64,000 nt of DNA from ZC4RG20 sp963702105 (GTDB lineage Bacteria > Pseudomonadota > Gammaproteobacteria > Steroidobacterales > Rariloculaceae): assembly GCA_963702105.1 (NCBI GenBank), contig OY969712.1:4216001-4280000 (forward strand), read 5' to 3'. Position 1 is the first letter of the stretch. Every line of letters starts with the position of its first letter. Below are positions 15,394 to 24,221 of the stretch, in pieces. The translations under genes and the position numbers were made by a program. Below the pieces are notes generated by a model. That model saw only the letters and a program-made list of their open reading frames with translations. It was not told where the DNA came from and ran no database searches.

Positions 15394-17277
15394 TCAAAAT
15401 TCGAAGCGCGCCCCGGCCGCGAGCGTGCGCCCGGCCGTGTTGTAGCCCGCGACCTCGCGGTAGGCGCGGCCGGTCAGGTTCTCGGCGCGCGCGTAGAGCT
15501 CGAGGTGCGAGCGCAGGGCGTAGGAGGCGCTCACGTCGAGGACGCCGTAATCGTCGAGCGGCACGCGGCCGAGCCCGAACACCTCGTCTACGGCGTGGCG
15601 GGCGAGGCGATAGTCCCCGAGGACCGCGAGCCTGCCGCCGGCCGCGGCGTAACGAAAGCCGAAATTGGCGAGGTCCTTGGGCCGGCGCAGACGCGGCAGG
15701 CCCTCGGCGTCGCGCGTCTCGTCGTAGGTGAAGTTGCCGAGCAGCTGCCAGCGCGCTTTCAGGGGCGCCGCGAACGCGAGCTCGAGGCCGCGTGATCGGC
15801 CGACCCCGGACGCCTGCAGGTAGCCCGAGAACCCGGCCTCGTCGAAGACGATCTCGTCCTCGATCCGCTGATCGAACCAGGTCACGTCGAGGCTCGCGCC
15901 ACTCGCCCAGACGAGATCGATGCCGGCGTCCACGCCGGCCGAGGACTCGGCGCCGAGGTCGAGGCCGGCGGCCGGCGGGAACGCCGCCGGCCCGCGGTCG
16001 TAGGCGAGCTCGAACAGGCTCGGGGCGCGGAAGCCGGTGCCATAGCTCGCGCGGTATTTGACCGTGAGGCCCCCGGGCAAGTCGTACGCGTAGGCGGCCG
16101 TGAGCCGCGAGCTCGCGTGGCGTCCGAAATCGGCGTTGTAATCGATGCGGCTGCCGGCCGAGACGAAGAAGCGCTGCCCGATGCGGCCCTGATACTCGAA
16201 GTAGTAGGCGTTCTGGTCGCGCACGGCGGCGTCCGCATCGCCGCGGATCCGCTCGCGCTGCCAGTCGATGCCGAAAACGAAGGCGAGGCCGTCGCGGGGC
16301 CGGTAACGCCCGGTGTACTCGGCTCGCGCGAGCCCGCCGTTCGTCGCGAACGTGCTTGCGCCGGCCGCGTAGCTGCCGGAGACCGCCTCCATGTCGCTGT
16401 AGGCGAGCGTCTGGCTCAGGGGGCCCCTGCCGAGGTCGGCAGAGAGGCGGTAAGTCGTCTGCCGCGAGGTGCCGACGCAGTCGAAGGTGGTCGGATAGCC
16501 GCAACCGTCGAACTGGCTGCGCGCGTCCACGCTGCGGGCGACGAGCTGCAGGCGCGCGCCGGGCGCGACGTTCCAGCCGAGCTTCGCGTGCAGCGTCCGG
16601 TTGCGGTAGCCGTCGCGGTCCTGCAGCACGGTGTCCGCCGTCTCGCTGTTGAAGCCGCCGGAGGCGATCTCCGTGGCCGAGAGAAAGTAGTCGCCGGTCC
16701 CGCCGCCGCCCGCGACATCGGCTTCGACTCTGCGAGTGCCGTAGGTGCCGGTCTCGACGCCGAGCCGCCCCGTCGGGGGACCCTCCCCGCGCCGCGTCAT
16801 GATATTGACGACGCCGCCTGCGTCCGCGCCGTAGATGAACCCCTGCGGCCCTCTGAGAATCTCGACGCGCTCGAGATCGCCCGTCGCGAGCAGGTGGTCG
16901 AAGCTCGGGCCGGCCTGAGGCGTCGTCGGGTCGGCGATCTTCACGCCGTCCACGAGCACGAGCGTTCGGTAACCCTCCTCGCCCCGGATCCGCAGCGTCG
17001 TGTTCTTGCCGAGCCCCCCCGAATCGGTGACGGCGACGCCGGGCTCGGTCCGCAGTACGTCGGCCAGGGAGGCGTAGCCGCGCAGCCGGATCTCGTCTCC
17101 GGGGACGACGGAGACGTCCGTGCCGACCTCCCGGATCGGCGTCGGCAAGCGGCCCGAGGTCACGACGATCTCGTCGAGCGGCGTGCCCGCGCGGGCGCCG
17201 GCGGCCCCGAGCGCACAGAGCATGCAGGCGGCACCGGCCGCAACGCGGAAGGCGGTGGGCGAACCCGAAAAGCGCAT
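15394..17277 (-). CDS. TonB-dependent outer-membrane receptor, BtuB-like
   Basis: 627 residues. A Sec signal peptide ends near ARAGT; the TonB box is DEIVVTSGR right after it. The plug domain (about 45-150) has LADVLRTEPGV, TLRIRGEEGYRTLVLVDG and VEILRGPQGFIYG. The barrel follows and ends with the aromatic C-terminus ARFEF required for BAM assembly. Size and plug motifs fit the BtuB/vitamin B12 group, but siderophores or other cofactors are possible. No cobalamin riboswitch B12-box was found in the 5' region and no ABC transporter genes are adjacent. Confidence 0.87.
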   Translation of the reverse strand: MRFSGSPTAFRVAAGAACMLCALGAAGARAGTPLDEIVVTSGRLPTPIREVGTDVSVVPGDEIRLRGYASLADVLRTEPGVAVTDSGGLGKNTTLRIRGEEGYRTLVLVDGVKIADPTTPQAGPSFDHLLATGDLERVEILRGPQGFIYGADAGGVVNIMTRRGEGPPTGRLGVETGTYGTRRVEADVAGGGGTGDYFLSATEIASGGFNSETADTVLQDRDGYRNRTLHAKLGWNVAPGARLQLVARSVDARSQFDGCGYPTTFDCVGTSRQTTYRLSADLGRGPLSQTLAYSDMEAVSGSYAAGASTFATNGGLARAEYTGRYRPRDGLAFVFGIDWQRERIRGDADAAVRDQNAYYFEYQGRIGQRFFVSAGSRIDYNADFGRHASSRLTAAYAYDLPGGLTVKYRASYGTGFRAPSLFELAYDRGPAAFPPAAGLDLGAESSAGVDAGIDLVWASGASLDVTWFDQRIEDEIVFDEAGFSGYLQASGVGRSRGLELAFAAPLKARWQLLGNFTYDETRDAEGLPRLRRPKDLANFGFRYAAAGGRLAVLGDYRLARHAVDEVFGLGRVPLDDYGVLDVSASYALRSHLELYARAENLTGRAYREVAGYNTAGRTLAAGARFEF

Positions 17278-17466
17278 GAGGTCCCTCTTCCTGGCGACGC
17301 GCGGGATGCTGAACGCCGCGCCGGATGCTAAGGGCTCGGGCCGCGCGGCGCCACTCCGCGCCGGCGTCCGTACCGCTCAGGACGGTCGCGCGGCGGCCAG
17401 CCTCTTCCCGCGGGCGCGCGTTCCGGAGATACTCTGATGAAAAGAACGTCGGGGGAGGACGGTCTC

Positions 17467-18282
17467 ATGCGCGCGAACACGCGTCGATTCATCGTCGTAA
17501 CCGTCCCGGCGGCGCTCGGGCTCGCGTCGCTTGCCCGGCCGGCGCTCGCCGAGTCGCCGCACCCGAGCTTCGAAGGCGTCTGGAGCGGCGTCTTCACGAC
17601 GCAGGACAACGACTACTGGCAGGTCGAGGACTTCAGTTGCTTCGCGGGCTGCACGGCGAAGTCCTATGCGTACATGAAGAGCCTGCTAGACGATCCGGCC
17701 AACGACTCGAAATCGGTCGAGCAGCTGCAGGGCAAAGCCTACGCCTCGATGCGTACCGAGCTCGCGCAGAAATCGACCCCGGCGGGGGTCGCGCTGCAGT
17801 CGAAGAGCCAACCGGACAACGATCCGACGCTGCACTGTCAGCCCTACTCGCTCGTGCGCGAGGCCGTCGATCCGCTGCCGATCATGATCAGCGCGGAGGG
17901 CCGCAACCTCGTGATCCGTTACGAGGAGTGGAACGAGCAGCGCACGATTCACATGGATGGCGCCCCGCCGCCCGCGGGCCTCGAGCCGACGCCTCTCGGC
18001 TACTCCGTCGGCCGCTACGACGGCGACGCGCTCGTGATCGACACCACGGCGCTCACGCCGGACATCTACTTCAGCTTTCTCTCCGGCGGCGGTTACAGCG
18101 GCAGCGCGACGGTCCACGAACGGTACACGATACACGACGCGCCGAAGCGTCTCGTGCTCGAGATCACGGTCGAGGACCCGGTCACGCTCAAGGAACCCTT
18201 CGTCCTGCAGAAGACCTGGCTTTCGACGCCCAACGTCAGGCTCGTCGAGGACCGCTGCAAGGACGTGCCCGGAGTGCCCTGA
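17467..18282 (+). CDS. Exported hypothetical protein preceding a DUF6152 gene
   Basis: 271 residues with ATG 17467 chosen because it opens the signal peptide MRANTRRFIVVTVPAALGLA ... ALA; an in-frame ATG ten codons upstream (17437) is possible. TRRF is a weak twin-arginine-like element. The mature part has cysteines in FSCFAGC, LHC and DRC and a beta-rich body (FEGVWSG near the start is lipocalin-like in style). Family unknown. The DUF6152 gene follows after 26 bp, and such pairs occur together, so the two probably share a periplasmic role. Confidence 0.7.
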   Translation: MRANTRRFIVVTVPAALGLASLARPALAESPHPSFEGVWSGVFTTQDNDYWQVEDFSCFAGCTAKSYAYMKSLLDDPANDSKSVEQLQGKAYASMRTELAQKSTPAGVALQSKSQPDNDPTLHCQPYSLVREAVDPLPIMISAEGRNLVIRYEEWNEQRTIHMDGAPPPAGLEPTPLGYSVGRYDGDALVIDTTALTPDIYFSFLSGGGYSGSATVHERYTIHDAPKRLVLEITVEDPVTLKEPFVLQKTWLSTPNVRLVEDRCKDVPGVP

Positions 18283-18308
18283 TGCCGCAACGAACGAGGA
18301 TTCGAACC

Positions 18309-18749
18309 ATGAGATCAACAGCCTTCGGCTTCGTGCTCGCGGCCGGCGCCCTGCTCGGCGTCCCCGCAGCGCACGCTCACCATTCCGCCGCCGTCCTGTA
18401 TCAGCTCGACAAGCAGGTCACCATCGAGGGCGTCGTCACGCGCTTCACCCTCGGCAATCCGCATGCGCGGCTCTATCTGGACGTCAAAGGCGCCGACGGC
18501 CAGCACGAGGCCTGGATGGCCGAAGGCGGCTCGCGCACGGTGCTGATCAGCAAGGGCTGGACGGAAGACGAGGTCCACGCCGGCGACGTCGTCAAGGTCA
18601 TCGGCAACCCTTCGCGCGACGGCTCGAAGATCATCCACTGGCAGACGCTCGTGCTGCCCGACGGCCGCAAGCTCTGGGGCGAGGACCTGAACCCGAAGAA
18701 GCTCGAGGCGCTGCGCGAGAAGCGCAACCGCGAGCGCGAGACGAAGTAG
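18309..18749 (+). CDS. DUF6152 family periplasmic protein
   Basis: 146 residues: signal peptide (MRSTAFGFVLAAGALLGVPA ... AHA) directly followed by HHSAAVLYQLDKQVTIEGVV and GNPHARLYLDV, the family hallmark (His-His after cleavage, then a small OB-like beta-barrel with NPH). The function of DUF6152 is not known; the His pair suggests metal contact. Co-directional with the preceding exported protein gene (26-bp gap), ends 58 bp from the convergent Rieske oxygenase. Confidence 0.82.
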   Translation: MRSTAFGFVLAAGALLGVPAAHAHHSAAVLYQLDKQVTIEGVVTRFTLGNPHARLYLDVKGADGQHEAWMAEGGSRTVLISKGWTEDEVHAGDVVKVIGNPSRDGSKIIHWQTLVLPDGRKLWGEDLNPKKLEALREKRNRERETK

Positions 18750-18806
18750 CTCCGGCCCGCAAGGTTCACGGACGGGCTCTAACGCCGGCGGTCGCCGGAC
18801 TGTGCC

Positions 18807-20036
18807 TCAAGCCGACGCCCGCGCCGGATCCCCCGCCCCGGTGCGCTCCGAGTAGAAGTTCCCCGACGGCACCTTCACGAGCGCCGCGCTCTCCTCGTGC
18901 ACGACGTTCATTGGGTCCCCGCCCTGCTGGACGATCTCGATCTGGCGCCGCAGCACGCGGCGCTGCATCGTGATGCCGCGGTCGCTCGTGCGCAGGTGCT
19001 CCTCCGAGTGCAGGGAGATAGGGCCCTGGCCCGCCTGCGCCTCGTAGTCGCCCGGCGTGCGTTGATGCTCCTCCTCGGTCATCTCACCCCAGAGTTTCCC
19101 GCCGAGCCGGATTCCGTCGAACTGCACGCCCTTTGGCAGGCGCATCGCGAAGGCCTGGCGATAGTGACTGTCGTCCACGGGGACGACCCACGAGATCATC
19201 GACGACTTGCCGGCTTTGAGGCCGATGTCGGGCACGCTCATGATATTCGGCACTATCCAGGACGAGATGCGGTCCACCTTGCGGCCGTCGTCGAGCTCGC
19301 GCACGGCCGAGTAGCAGACGCCGTAGTCGCTGTGAAAGAACCGGACCTCGGGCAGCAGCGAGAACTCGGCGGCGAACTGCGGGCCCGTGAGCGTCGAGTG
19401 CAGGACGTGGACGTGCCAAGGGTCCATGACGTTGTCGTTCATCTGCAACCAGCTGTAGGGCACCACGTCGAGGCTCGCGTCGCCCGTCGAGCCGAAACCG
19501 CCGACGTCGACCCAGATGCGCTCTTCGGGGCCGAGCGCCTCGAGGTTGTCGTAGCGCGGCAGCACGGGCCGCCGCTCGGGCGGGCCGAGATAGGCAAAGA
19601 CGAGGCCGTAGCGCTCCTCGACGGGGTACCACGGCTGGCGCACGCTCTCGAGGTCGCGGCCGCCGTCAGGCTCGCAGGGCTGCTCGAGACAGCGGCCCTC
19701 GGCGTCGAAGAGCCAGCCGTGGTAGCAGCAGCGGATGCCGCGGTCCTCGACCTTGCCGTAGAAGAGAGAGGTACCGCGGTGCATGCAGCGCGGATATAAG
19801 AGCCCGGCGCGGCCCGCCTTGTCGCGAAACAGCACGAGCTCCTCGCCGAGCAGCCTGACGCGTTTCGGCAGATCGCCGACCTCGGAGGCGACCGCGACGG
19901 GATGCCAATATCTGCGCAGCAGCTCTCCCATGGGCGTACCCGGGCCGACGGCCGTCAGATACTCGTCCGGATGCTGGCGGGGGCGCCCGTAGGCATTTCC
20001 GTCCTTCGACGCTTTGCGCCATTCGCTATCGCTCAT
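18807..20036 (-). CDS. Rieske non-heme iron aromatic-ring hydroxylating oxygenase, alpha subunit
   Basis: 409 residues from ATG 20036 (MSDSEW; an upstream in-frame start adds 12 residues without family support). The Rieske [2Fe-2S] ligands are CMH and CCYHGW around residues 85-110. The mononuclear iron site is in MNDNVMDPWHVHVLH (Asp, His, His). Layout resembles phthalate/vanillate-type one-component oxygenases (demethylases or dihydroxylating enzymes). No ferredoxin or reductase gene is adjacent. Substrate unknown. Convergent with the DUF6152 pair and divergent from the ferritin-like operon. Confidence 0.88.
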   Translation of the reverse strand: MSDSEWRKASKDGNAYGRPRQHPDEYLTAVGPGTPMGELLRRYWHPVAVASEVGDLPKRVRLLGEELVLFRDKAGRAGLLYPRCMHRGTSLFYGKVEDRGIRCCYHGWLFDAEGRCLEQPCEPDGGRDLESVRQPWYPVEERYGLVFAYLGPPERRPVLPRYDNLEALGPEERIWVDVGGFGSTGDASLDVVPYSWLQMNDNVMDPWHVHVLHSTLTGPQFAAEFSLLPEVRFFHSDYGVCYSAVRELDDGRKVDRISSWIVPNIMSVPDIGLKAGKSSMISWVVPVDDSHYRQAFAMRLPKGVQFDGIRLGGKLWGEMTEEEHQRTPGDYEAQAGQGPISLHSEEHLRTSDRGITMQRRVLRRQIEIVQQGGDPMNVVHEESAALVKVPSGNFYSERTGAGDPARASA

Positions 20037-20256
20037 CGTCACTCTCCCCTGGTCGTCGTCTTCTGCACGCAAGGCCTCCGCGCCGGGACGCGGGGGCGCC
20101 GCTCTCGAGTTTAGCCCACTCCGCCGCGGAGACGGAGCCTCGGCCGCGCCGACGAATCTGCACGACAGTCTTTGGAAGGCGCTCCAATTCTTTCAGTGCG
20201 TGCCTTCGGGCCGCGCGCGAGCCGAGCGCACCCGCGCGCCCGCGCCCCGAAGGCCG

Positions 20257-20272
20257 TGGCACAGCTATTGCA
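20257..20272 (+). promoter_or_regulatory. Sigma-54 (RpoN) promoter of the ferritin-like operon
   Basis: TGGCACAGCTATTGCA has the invariant GG and GC dinucleotides exactly 10 bp apart and matches the -24/-12 consensus (TGGCAC-N5-TTGCA). It lies about 78 bp upstream of the ATG at 20350 in the 313-bp divergent spacer, on the correct strand. The rest of the spacer has GC-rich inverted segments that could bind an activator; no enhancer-binding protein gene is in the window. Confidence 0.72.
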
Positions 20273-20349
20273 CCCGCCCTGCCGAAGCGGCCGAGCCAGC
20301 AGGCTCACGAATATCTTGAGGGACGAGACACAACGCAGGAGGTGCGGCG

Positions 20350-21621
20350 ATGGCCTTCAACCCGCTCGAAGAGACCGGCATTCCCATCGAAGAACAGTTT
20401 CGTAACTGGCGCGAGCTCAACGTCGAGCCGTACAAGAAGGATCAGGTGCATCCCTACACGCGCACGCGCGCGATCCTCATGAACGGCATCGAAGTCGAGG
20501 CCGCCATGTTCTCGCATCAGATGGCGCGCAACACGCTCGACTCCGAGGTCAAGAAGGAGCTCGCGATGATGCGCCGCGTGGAGCAGCAGCAGCAGAAGGC
20601 CGTCAACTGGCTGATCCCGGGGGACGAGACGACGATCGAGGTGACGCTCGGCTACGAGCAGGTCGCCGTCGATCTCACGGCTTGGCTCGCGCGGCACGAG
20701 CCGGACCCCTACCTCAAGCAGGTCTACGACTTTGCGCTGCTCGAGGACTTCGACCACCTGTACCGTTACGCGAACCTCTACCAGCTCCTCGACGGCAAAC
20801 GGGCCGAGCGCGTCTGCAGCGATCTGACCGAGATCATGCCGGGGCGGCCTACGATCTTCGAGCATCGTAATCCGCGCGACGAGATCCGGCGGCCCATGAC
20901 GGCGCTGGCGGCGGCGCCGCAGTCGATCCTCAACGCGCTGACGATCGTCTCGGGCGAGCAGCAGACGATGAACTTCTATATGAACGTCGGCAACCGCTAT
21001 CAGGAGCCCATCGCGCGCGCGACGTATGCCGAGATCGGCGAGATCGAGGAACAGCACGTGAGCCATTACGAGTCGATCCTGGACCCCGCAGCGAGCTGGT
21101 TCGAGAACCTGGTCATGCACCAATGGAACGAGTGCTGGCTGTATTGGTCGTTCATGCAGGACGAGCCCGACGCGCACGCCCGCCAGATCTACGAGCTCCA
21201 TCTGAACATGGAGCTCGAGCATCTGCGCATCGCATGCAAGCTCATGCGCGAGGTCGAGAAGCGCGATCCCGAATCCATCCTGCCGCAGCCGGCCTTCGAG
21301 CGCCCGATGACCTTCGAATCGAACAAGGCCTATCTGCGCGAGATCCTGCGCGCGCAGGAAGACCTCACGGCGAAGAACTCGGACTTCGTGCCCGTCTCGA
21401 CGCTCCCCGAGGACGACCGCTACTTCGAGTTCCAGCGCCGCGTCAACGGCGATTGGGTTCCGACCGAGGAGGTCATTCGCGAGAACGTGCGAAAGAACGG
21501 CCAGGAGTACCGGCTCGAGACCGAGGGGCCGCATCCGGTACCCGGCCTGCGCATCGACGCCGACCGCGCGGGCGAGACCACCGAATACGCGCGCCGCGTT
21601 ACGCGGTCCGCCGCAGCCTGA
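20350..21621 (+). CDS. Ferritin-like (diiron) protein, uncharacterised
   Basis: 423 residues, soluble and almost all helical. Glu/His pairs of a diiron four-helix bundle are visible: EVEAAMFSHQM (about 47-57), EQQQ in the next helix, EIGEIEEQHVSHYES (about 225-240) and LNMELEHLRIACKL (about 290-303). The last 100 residues form a separate C-terminal region of unknown function. A GCAGGAGG ribosome-binding site precedes ATG 20350, downstream of the sigma-54 promoter. Heading a set with hemerythrin/DUF892 and DUF4142 genes, it probably serves iron or peroxide stress. Confidence 0.75.
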   Translation: MAFNPLEETGIPIEEQFRNWRELNVEPYKKDQVHPYTRTRAILMNGIEVEAAMFSHQMARNTLDSEVKKELAMMRRVEQQQQKAVNWLIPGDETTIEVTLGYEQVAVDLTAWLARHEPDPYLKQVYDFALLEDFDHLYRYANLYQLLDGKRAERVCSDLTEIMPGRPTIFEHRNPRDEIRRPMTALAAAPQSILNALTIVSGEQQTMNFYMNVGNRYQEPIARATYAEIGEIEEQHVSHYESILDPAASWFENLVMHQWNECWLYWSFMQDEPDAHARQIYELHLNMELEHLRIACKLMREVEKRDPESILPQPAFERPMTFESNKAYLREILRAQEDLTAKNSDFVPVSTLPEDDRYFEFQRRVNGDWVPTEEVIRENVRKNGQEYRLETEGPHPVPGLRIDADRAGETTEYARRVTRSAAA

Positions 21622-21639
21622 CGGAAGGGGAGGAGCGCC

Positions 21640-22719
21640 ATGCGAATGAGACTACTCGTCGCCGACCGCGACACAGGCGAGCCCGTGTCATTGGGCGCCG
21701 CCCTCGGCGCCGGCAAGAAGGTCGGCCCCGAGGCCACGGCCTTCCTGACCGACGACCACCGCACCGTGCTCGGCTGGTTCGACTGGTACGAGCACGCGAA
21801 CGACCCCGGCACGCGCAGGGAGATCGCAACGCGCGTCTGCGCGGCGCTGCGCGCGCATATGGCCGGCGAGGAAGACTATCTATACCCGGCCTGCGAGCGG
21901 CACATCGGGCGCGCCGGCCTCGTCGACCGGGTGCGCGACGAGCACGCCGAAGCCAAACGGCTCATGGACCAGATCGAGCGCGGCCAGAGCGCCGACGGCC
22001 CGCACCCCGAGCTCGTACGCCGCCTGCGCCGCGAGATCGAAGCCCACGTAGAGGAGGAGGAAACCGATCTGTTCGCGGCCGCCCGGGCCAGCGGCATGGA
22101 CCTTTACGCAATCGGCCGCGCCGTCGCCGCGCGGCGCGTCGACTACCTGTTCGAGCGCGCCGGCCGCACGGACGGACGGCTCAAGGAGATTCCTACCATG
22201 GACGCCATTTCCCAGGACGAAGCGCGCCGCTTCTTCGTTACGAACCTCAAGAACATTCATGCCGCGGCCCGAGACGGGCGGGACATGGCCGCCGCGCAGA
22301 TCGAGCGACTCGAGCAGTATCCGGACCTGAAGCACAAGCTCGAGTCCCACGTTCACGAGAAAGAAGCACAGCTCGAGCGCATCGAGACGATTCTCGACAA
22401 ATACGACGAGAAGCCGTCCACGCTGAAGGACACGGCGATGTCGCTCTCGGCGGCCGTCGCCGGCTTGGCGACGATGCCGGCCGACGACGAGATCCTCAAG
22501 AACAGCCTCACGATGCTCGCGCTCGCGACGTACGAGGCGGCCTCGTACGAGACGCTGATCCTGCTCGGCGAGGCGGCCGGCGACGTCGAATCGCTGCCGG
22601 CCCTTCAGCAGTGCGTCAGCGAAGAGCGCGGGCTCAAGACGTTCATCGAGGAACATCTGCGCCCGACGGGCATGCGCTTTCTGCAGCTGCGGAGCCAGGG
22701 CGCTCAGGCCGGTCATTAG
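21640..22719 (+). CDS. Hemerythrin HHE domain fused to a DUF892 (YciF-type ferritin-like) domain
   Basis: 359 residues. Residues about 30-150 form an HHE hemerythrin-like bundle with DDHRTVLGWFDWYEH, HMAGEEDYLYPACERH, VRDEHAEAK and HVEEEETDLF supplying His/Glu ligands. Residues 187-355 are a complete DUF892 domain (DEARRFFVTNLKNIHAA, then four helices ending in the family's EEHLRPTG). The junction contains an AAGGAG (22183-22188) nine bases before an in-frame ATG at 22198, exactly where a separate DUF892 gene would start, so a shorter second product is possible. Part of the sigma-54 operon. Confidence 0.85.
   Translation: MRMRLLVADRDTGEPVSLGAALGAGKKVGPEATAFLTDDHRTVLGWFDWYEHANDPGTRREIATRVCAALRAHMAGEEDYLYPACERHIGRAGLVDRVRDEHAEAKRLMDQIERGQSADGPHPELVRRLRREIEAHVEEEETDLFAAARASGMDLYAIGRAVAARRVDYLFERAGRTDGRLKEIPTMDAISQDEARRFFVTNLKNIHAAARDGRDMAAAQIERLEQYPDLKHKLESHVHEKEAQLERIETILDKYDEKPSTLKDTAMSLSAAVAGLATMPADDEILKNSLTMLALATYEAASYETLILLGEAAGDVESLPALQQCVSEERGLKTFIEEHLRPTGMRFLQLRSQGAQAGH
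22183..22200 (+). promoter_or_regulatory. Internal ribosome-binding site and start codon inside the HHE-DUF892 fusion
   Basis: AAGGAG, a 9-nt spacer and ATG (22198-22200) occur in frame at codon 187 of the fused gene, at the domain border. Translation from here would give a stand-alone 173-residue DUF892 protein. Confidence 0.5.
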
Positions 22720-22755
22720 CGGCCGTTACCGGCCATGTCCAAAAGGAGATACACC

Positions 22756-23382
22756 ATGAGCACCAAGCTCCATCGCTTACCGCTCGCAGCCGCCGTCGGC
22801 GCGCTGCTCGCCGTACCTGCGTTCGCGCAGCAGACGCAGCAGCAAGGGTCGCAGCAGGCCGAGACCGCGCAGCAATCACAGCGGCAGAACCCGCAGAGCG
22901 AACAGTTTATAAAGACCGCTGTCCAGGACGACATCGCGGAGATCCGCATCGGCCAGCTCGCCGAGAAGAAGGGCACGACGCAGACGCTCAAGAACCTCGG
23001 TCAGACGCTCGCCATGGACCACACGAAGGCGCTGGCGAAGACGCTGACGCTCGCTTCGAACATGAACATCGTGCCGCCGCTCGACTCTACGCAGCAGGCG
23101 CAGCAGGAGATCCACAAGCTGCAGCTCATGTCCGGCAAGACCTTCGACCAGGCGCTCGTGAAGTACGTCACGCAGTCGCATCAGAAGGCCATCGACAAGT
23201 TCAGCGAGGCCGCTCAGACCGCCGCCAACAACAAGGTCCAGCAGCTGGCTCAGAACGAGCTGCCGACGCTGAAGAAGCACCTGAACATGGCGCAGCAGGC
23301 CCATCAGGACCTGCAGGCCAGCGCGGCGCAGAAGCTCAGCAAGAACCTGCCGCTCGACGCGCAGAATCAGGAGCAGCAATAG
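22756..23382 (+). CDS. DUF4142 periplasmic protein
   Basis: 208 residues from ATG 22756, preceded by AAAAGGAG. Signal peptide MSTKLHRLPLAAAVGALLAV ... FAQ, then a Gln-rich linker and the DUF4142 helical bundle starting at EQFIKTAVQDDIAEIRIGQL, with AMDHTKALAKTL and YVTQSHQKAIDKFSEAAQ. DUF4142 proteins are ferritin-like-superfamily bundles of unknown function exported to the periplasm. It lies 36 bp behind the HHE-DUF892 gene and probably belongs to the same sigma-54 transcript. An extended Gln-rich tail ends the protein. Confidence 0.85.
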   Translation: MSTKLHRLPLAAAVGALLAVPAFAQQTQQQGSQQAETAQQSQRQNPQSEQFIKTAVQDDIAEIRIGQLAEKKGTTQTLKNLGQTLAMDHTKALAKTLTLASNMNIVPPLDSTQQAQQEIHKLQLMSGKTFDQALVKYVTQSHQKAIDKFSEAAQTAANNKVQQLAQNELPTLKKHLNMAQQAHQDLQASAAQKLSKNLPLDAQNQEQQ

Positions 23383-23449
23383 CAGTAGCGGTAGCGGTAG
23401 GAGCACGGCAGCAGCCAGCAGCAGCGGAGCTGCTGCACGCGACGAGGGC

Positions 23450-23467
23450 GGCGGCCGCAAGGCCGCC
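23450..23467. terminator. Possible hairpin terminator between convergent genes
   Basis: A 7-bp stem GGCGGCC/GGCCGCC with a GCAA tetraloop sits in the 162-bp spacer between the DUF4142 gene and the convergent PRC-barrel gene. There is no U-tract, so the role is uncertain. Confidence 0.3.
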
Positions 23468-23544
23468 CGCCCGCGCGCGGCGGCCCGCCCTCGCGCGGGG
23501 CCGTGCCCCCCTCGCGCGGGCAGGAACGTCAGCGCTGACCGCCG

Positions 23545-24108
23545 TCAGTGCCGCGCATACCAGTCGCGGTCGCTCTGGCTGAAGTAGTCGTCGTCCCGAC
23601 GGTAACGGCGGGCGTCGCGCTTCGTGATCGGCACCTGCAGAGCGAGGTTGCCGCGCTTCCTGCCGTGCAGCAGGTCGATGCGGTTCCACGGTATCGCGAG
23701 ATCGGTGCCGCCGAAGATCCAGACGCCGCCGATGTGCGTGACGACGGCGACGAGCTGCCCCTGCCGATCCAGCATCAGGTTCTCGACCTTGCCGATGGGC
23801 TTGCCGTGCGGATCGCCCACCGTGGCCGCGAGCAGGTCCTTGGCCGTGACGCCCTTGTAGAGCTGCTTGTAGCTCCAGTCCTCGAGCGGCACGACCTGCG
23901 CCCGCGCCCCGGCGCTCGCACCTGCGCCGGACGGCCCCCCGGCGGCTCGTTTCGCGAGCCGAGCCGATGCCGCGGAAGCCGAATTGCCGCGGCCGTGCGC
24001 CACCGCCTGCGCCTGCGCCGGGGCCGTGCCGGCCCAGGCGAGAAAGAATACGGCCGCCCCGGCCGCGATGTGCACACCCCGCTCGGGGGCTCGCCTGGCG
24101 TTTCTCAT
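23545..24108 (-). CDS. Exported PRC-barrel domain protein
   Basis: 187 residues from ATG 24108, with an AAGGAGGGAG ribosome-binding site just upstream. After the signal peptide (VHIAAGAAVFFLAWAGTAPA) comes a low-complexity Ala/Gly/Arg linker and a PRC-barrel (about 105-165: LLAATVGDPHGKPIGKVENL, then LDRQGQLVAVV and GGTDLAIPWNRIDLL). The Tyr/Asp/Arg-rich tail ends DRDWYARH. PRC-barrels act as small protein- or RNA-binding beta-barrels. Convergent with the stress operon, so functional linkage is only suggested. Confidence 0.8.
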   Translation of the reverse strand: MRNARRAPERGVHIAAGAAVFFLAWAGTAPAQAQAVAHGRGNSASAASARLAKRAAGGPSGAGASAGARAQVVPLEDWSYKQLYKGVTAKDLLAATVGDPHGKPIGKVENLMLDRQGQLVAVVTHIGGVWIFGGTDLAIPWNRIDLLHGRKRGNLALQVPITKRDARRYRRDDDYFSQSDRDWYARH

Positions 24109-24221
24109 GCTCTCCCTCCTTGAGGCTAACCTGCCGTTATTTCTGCAAATACGGTGCCGGCAAGAGCGGAAGGGAGAAGGGCCGCGCACAGTACGAAGAC
24201 CGTGCGCGGCCCGGAGGGCGG

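Noticed and set aside
17278..17466. Cobalamin riboswitch upstream of the BtuB-like receptor
   Set aside because: The 5' region contains no B12-box-like sequence on the correct strand.
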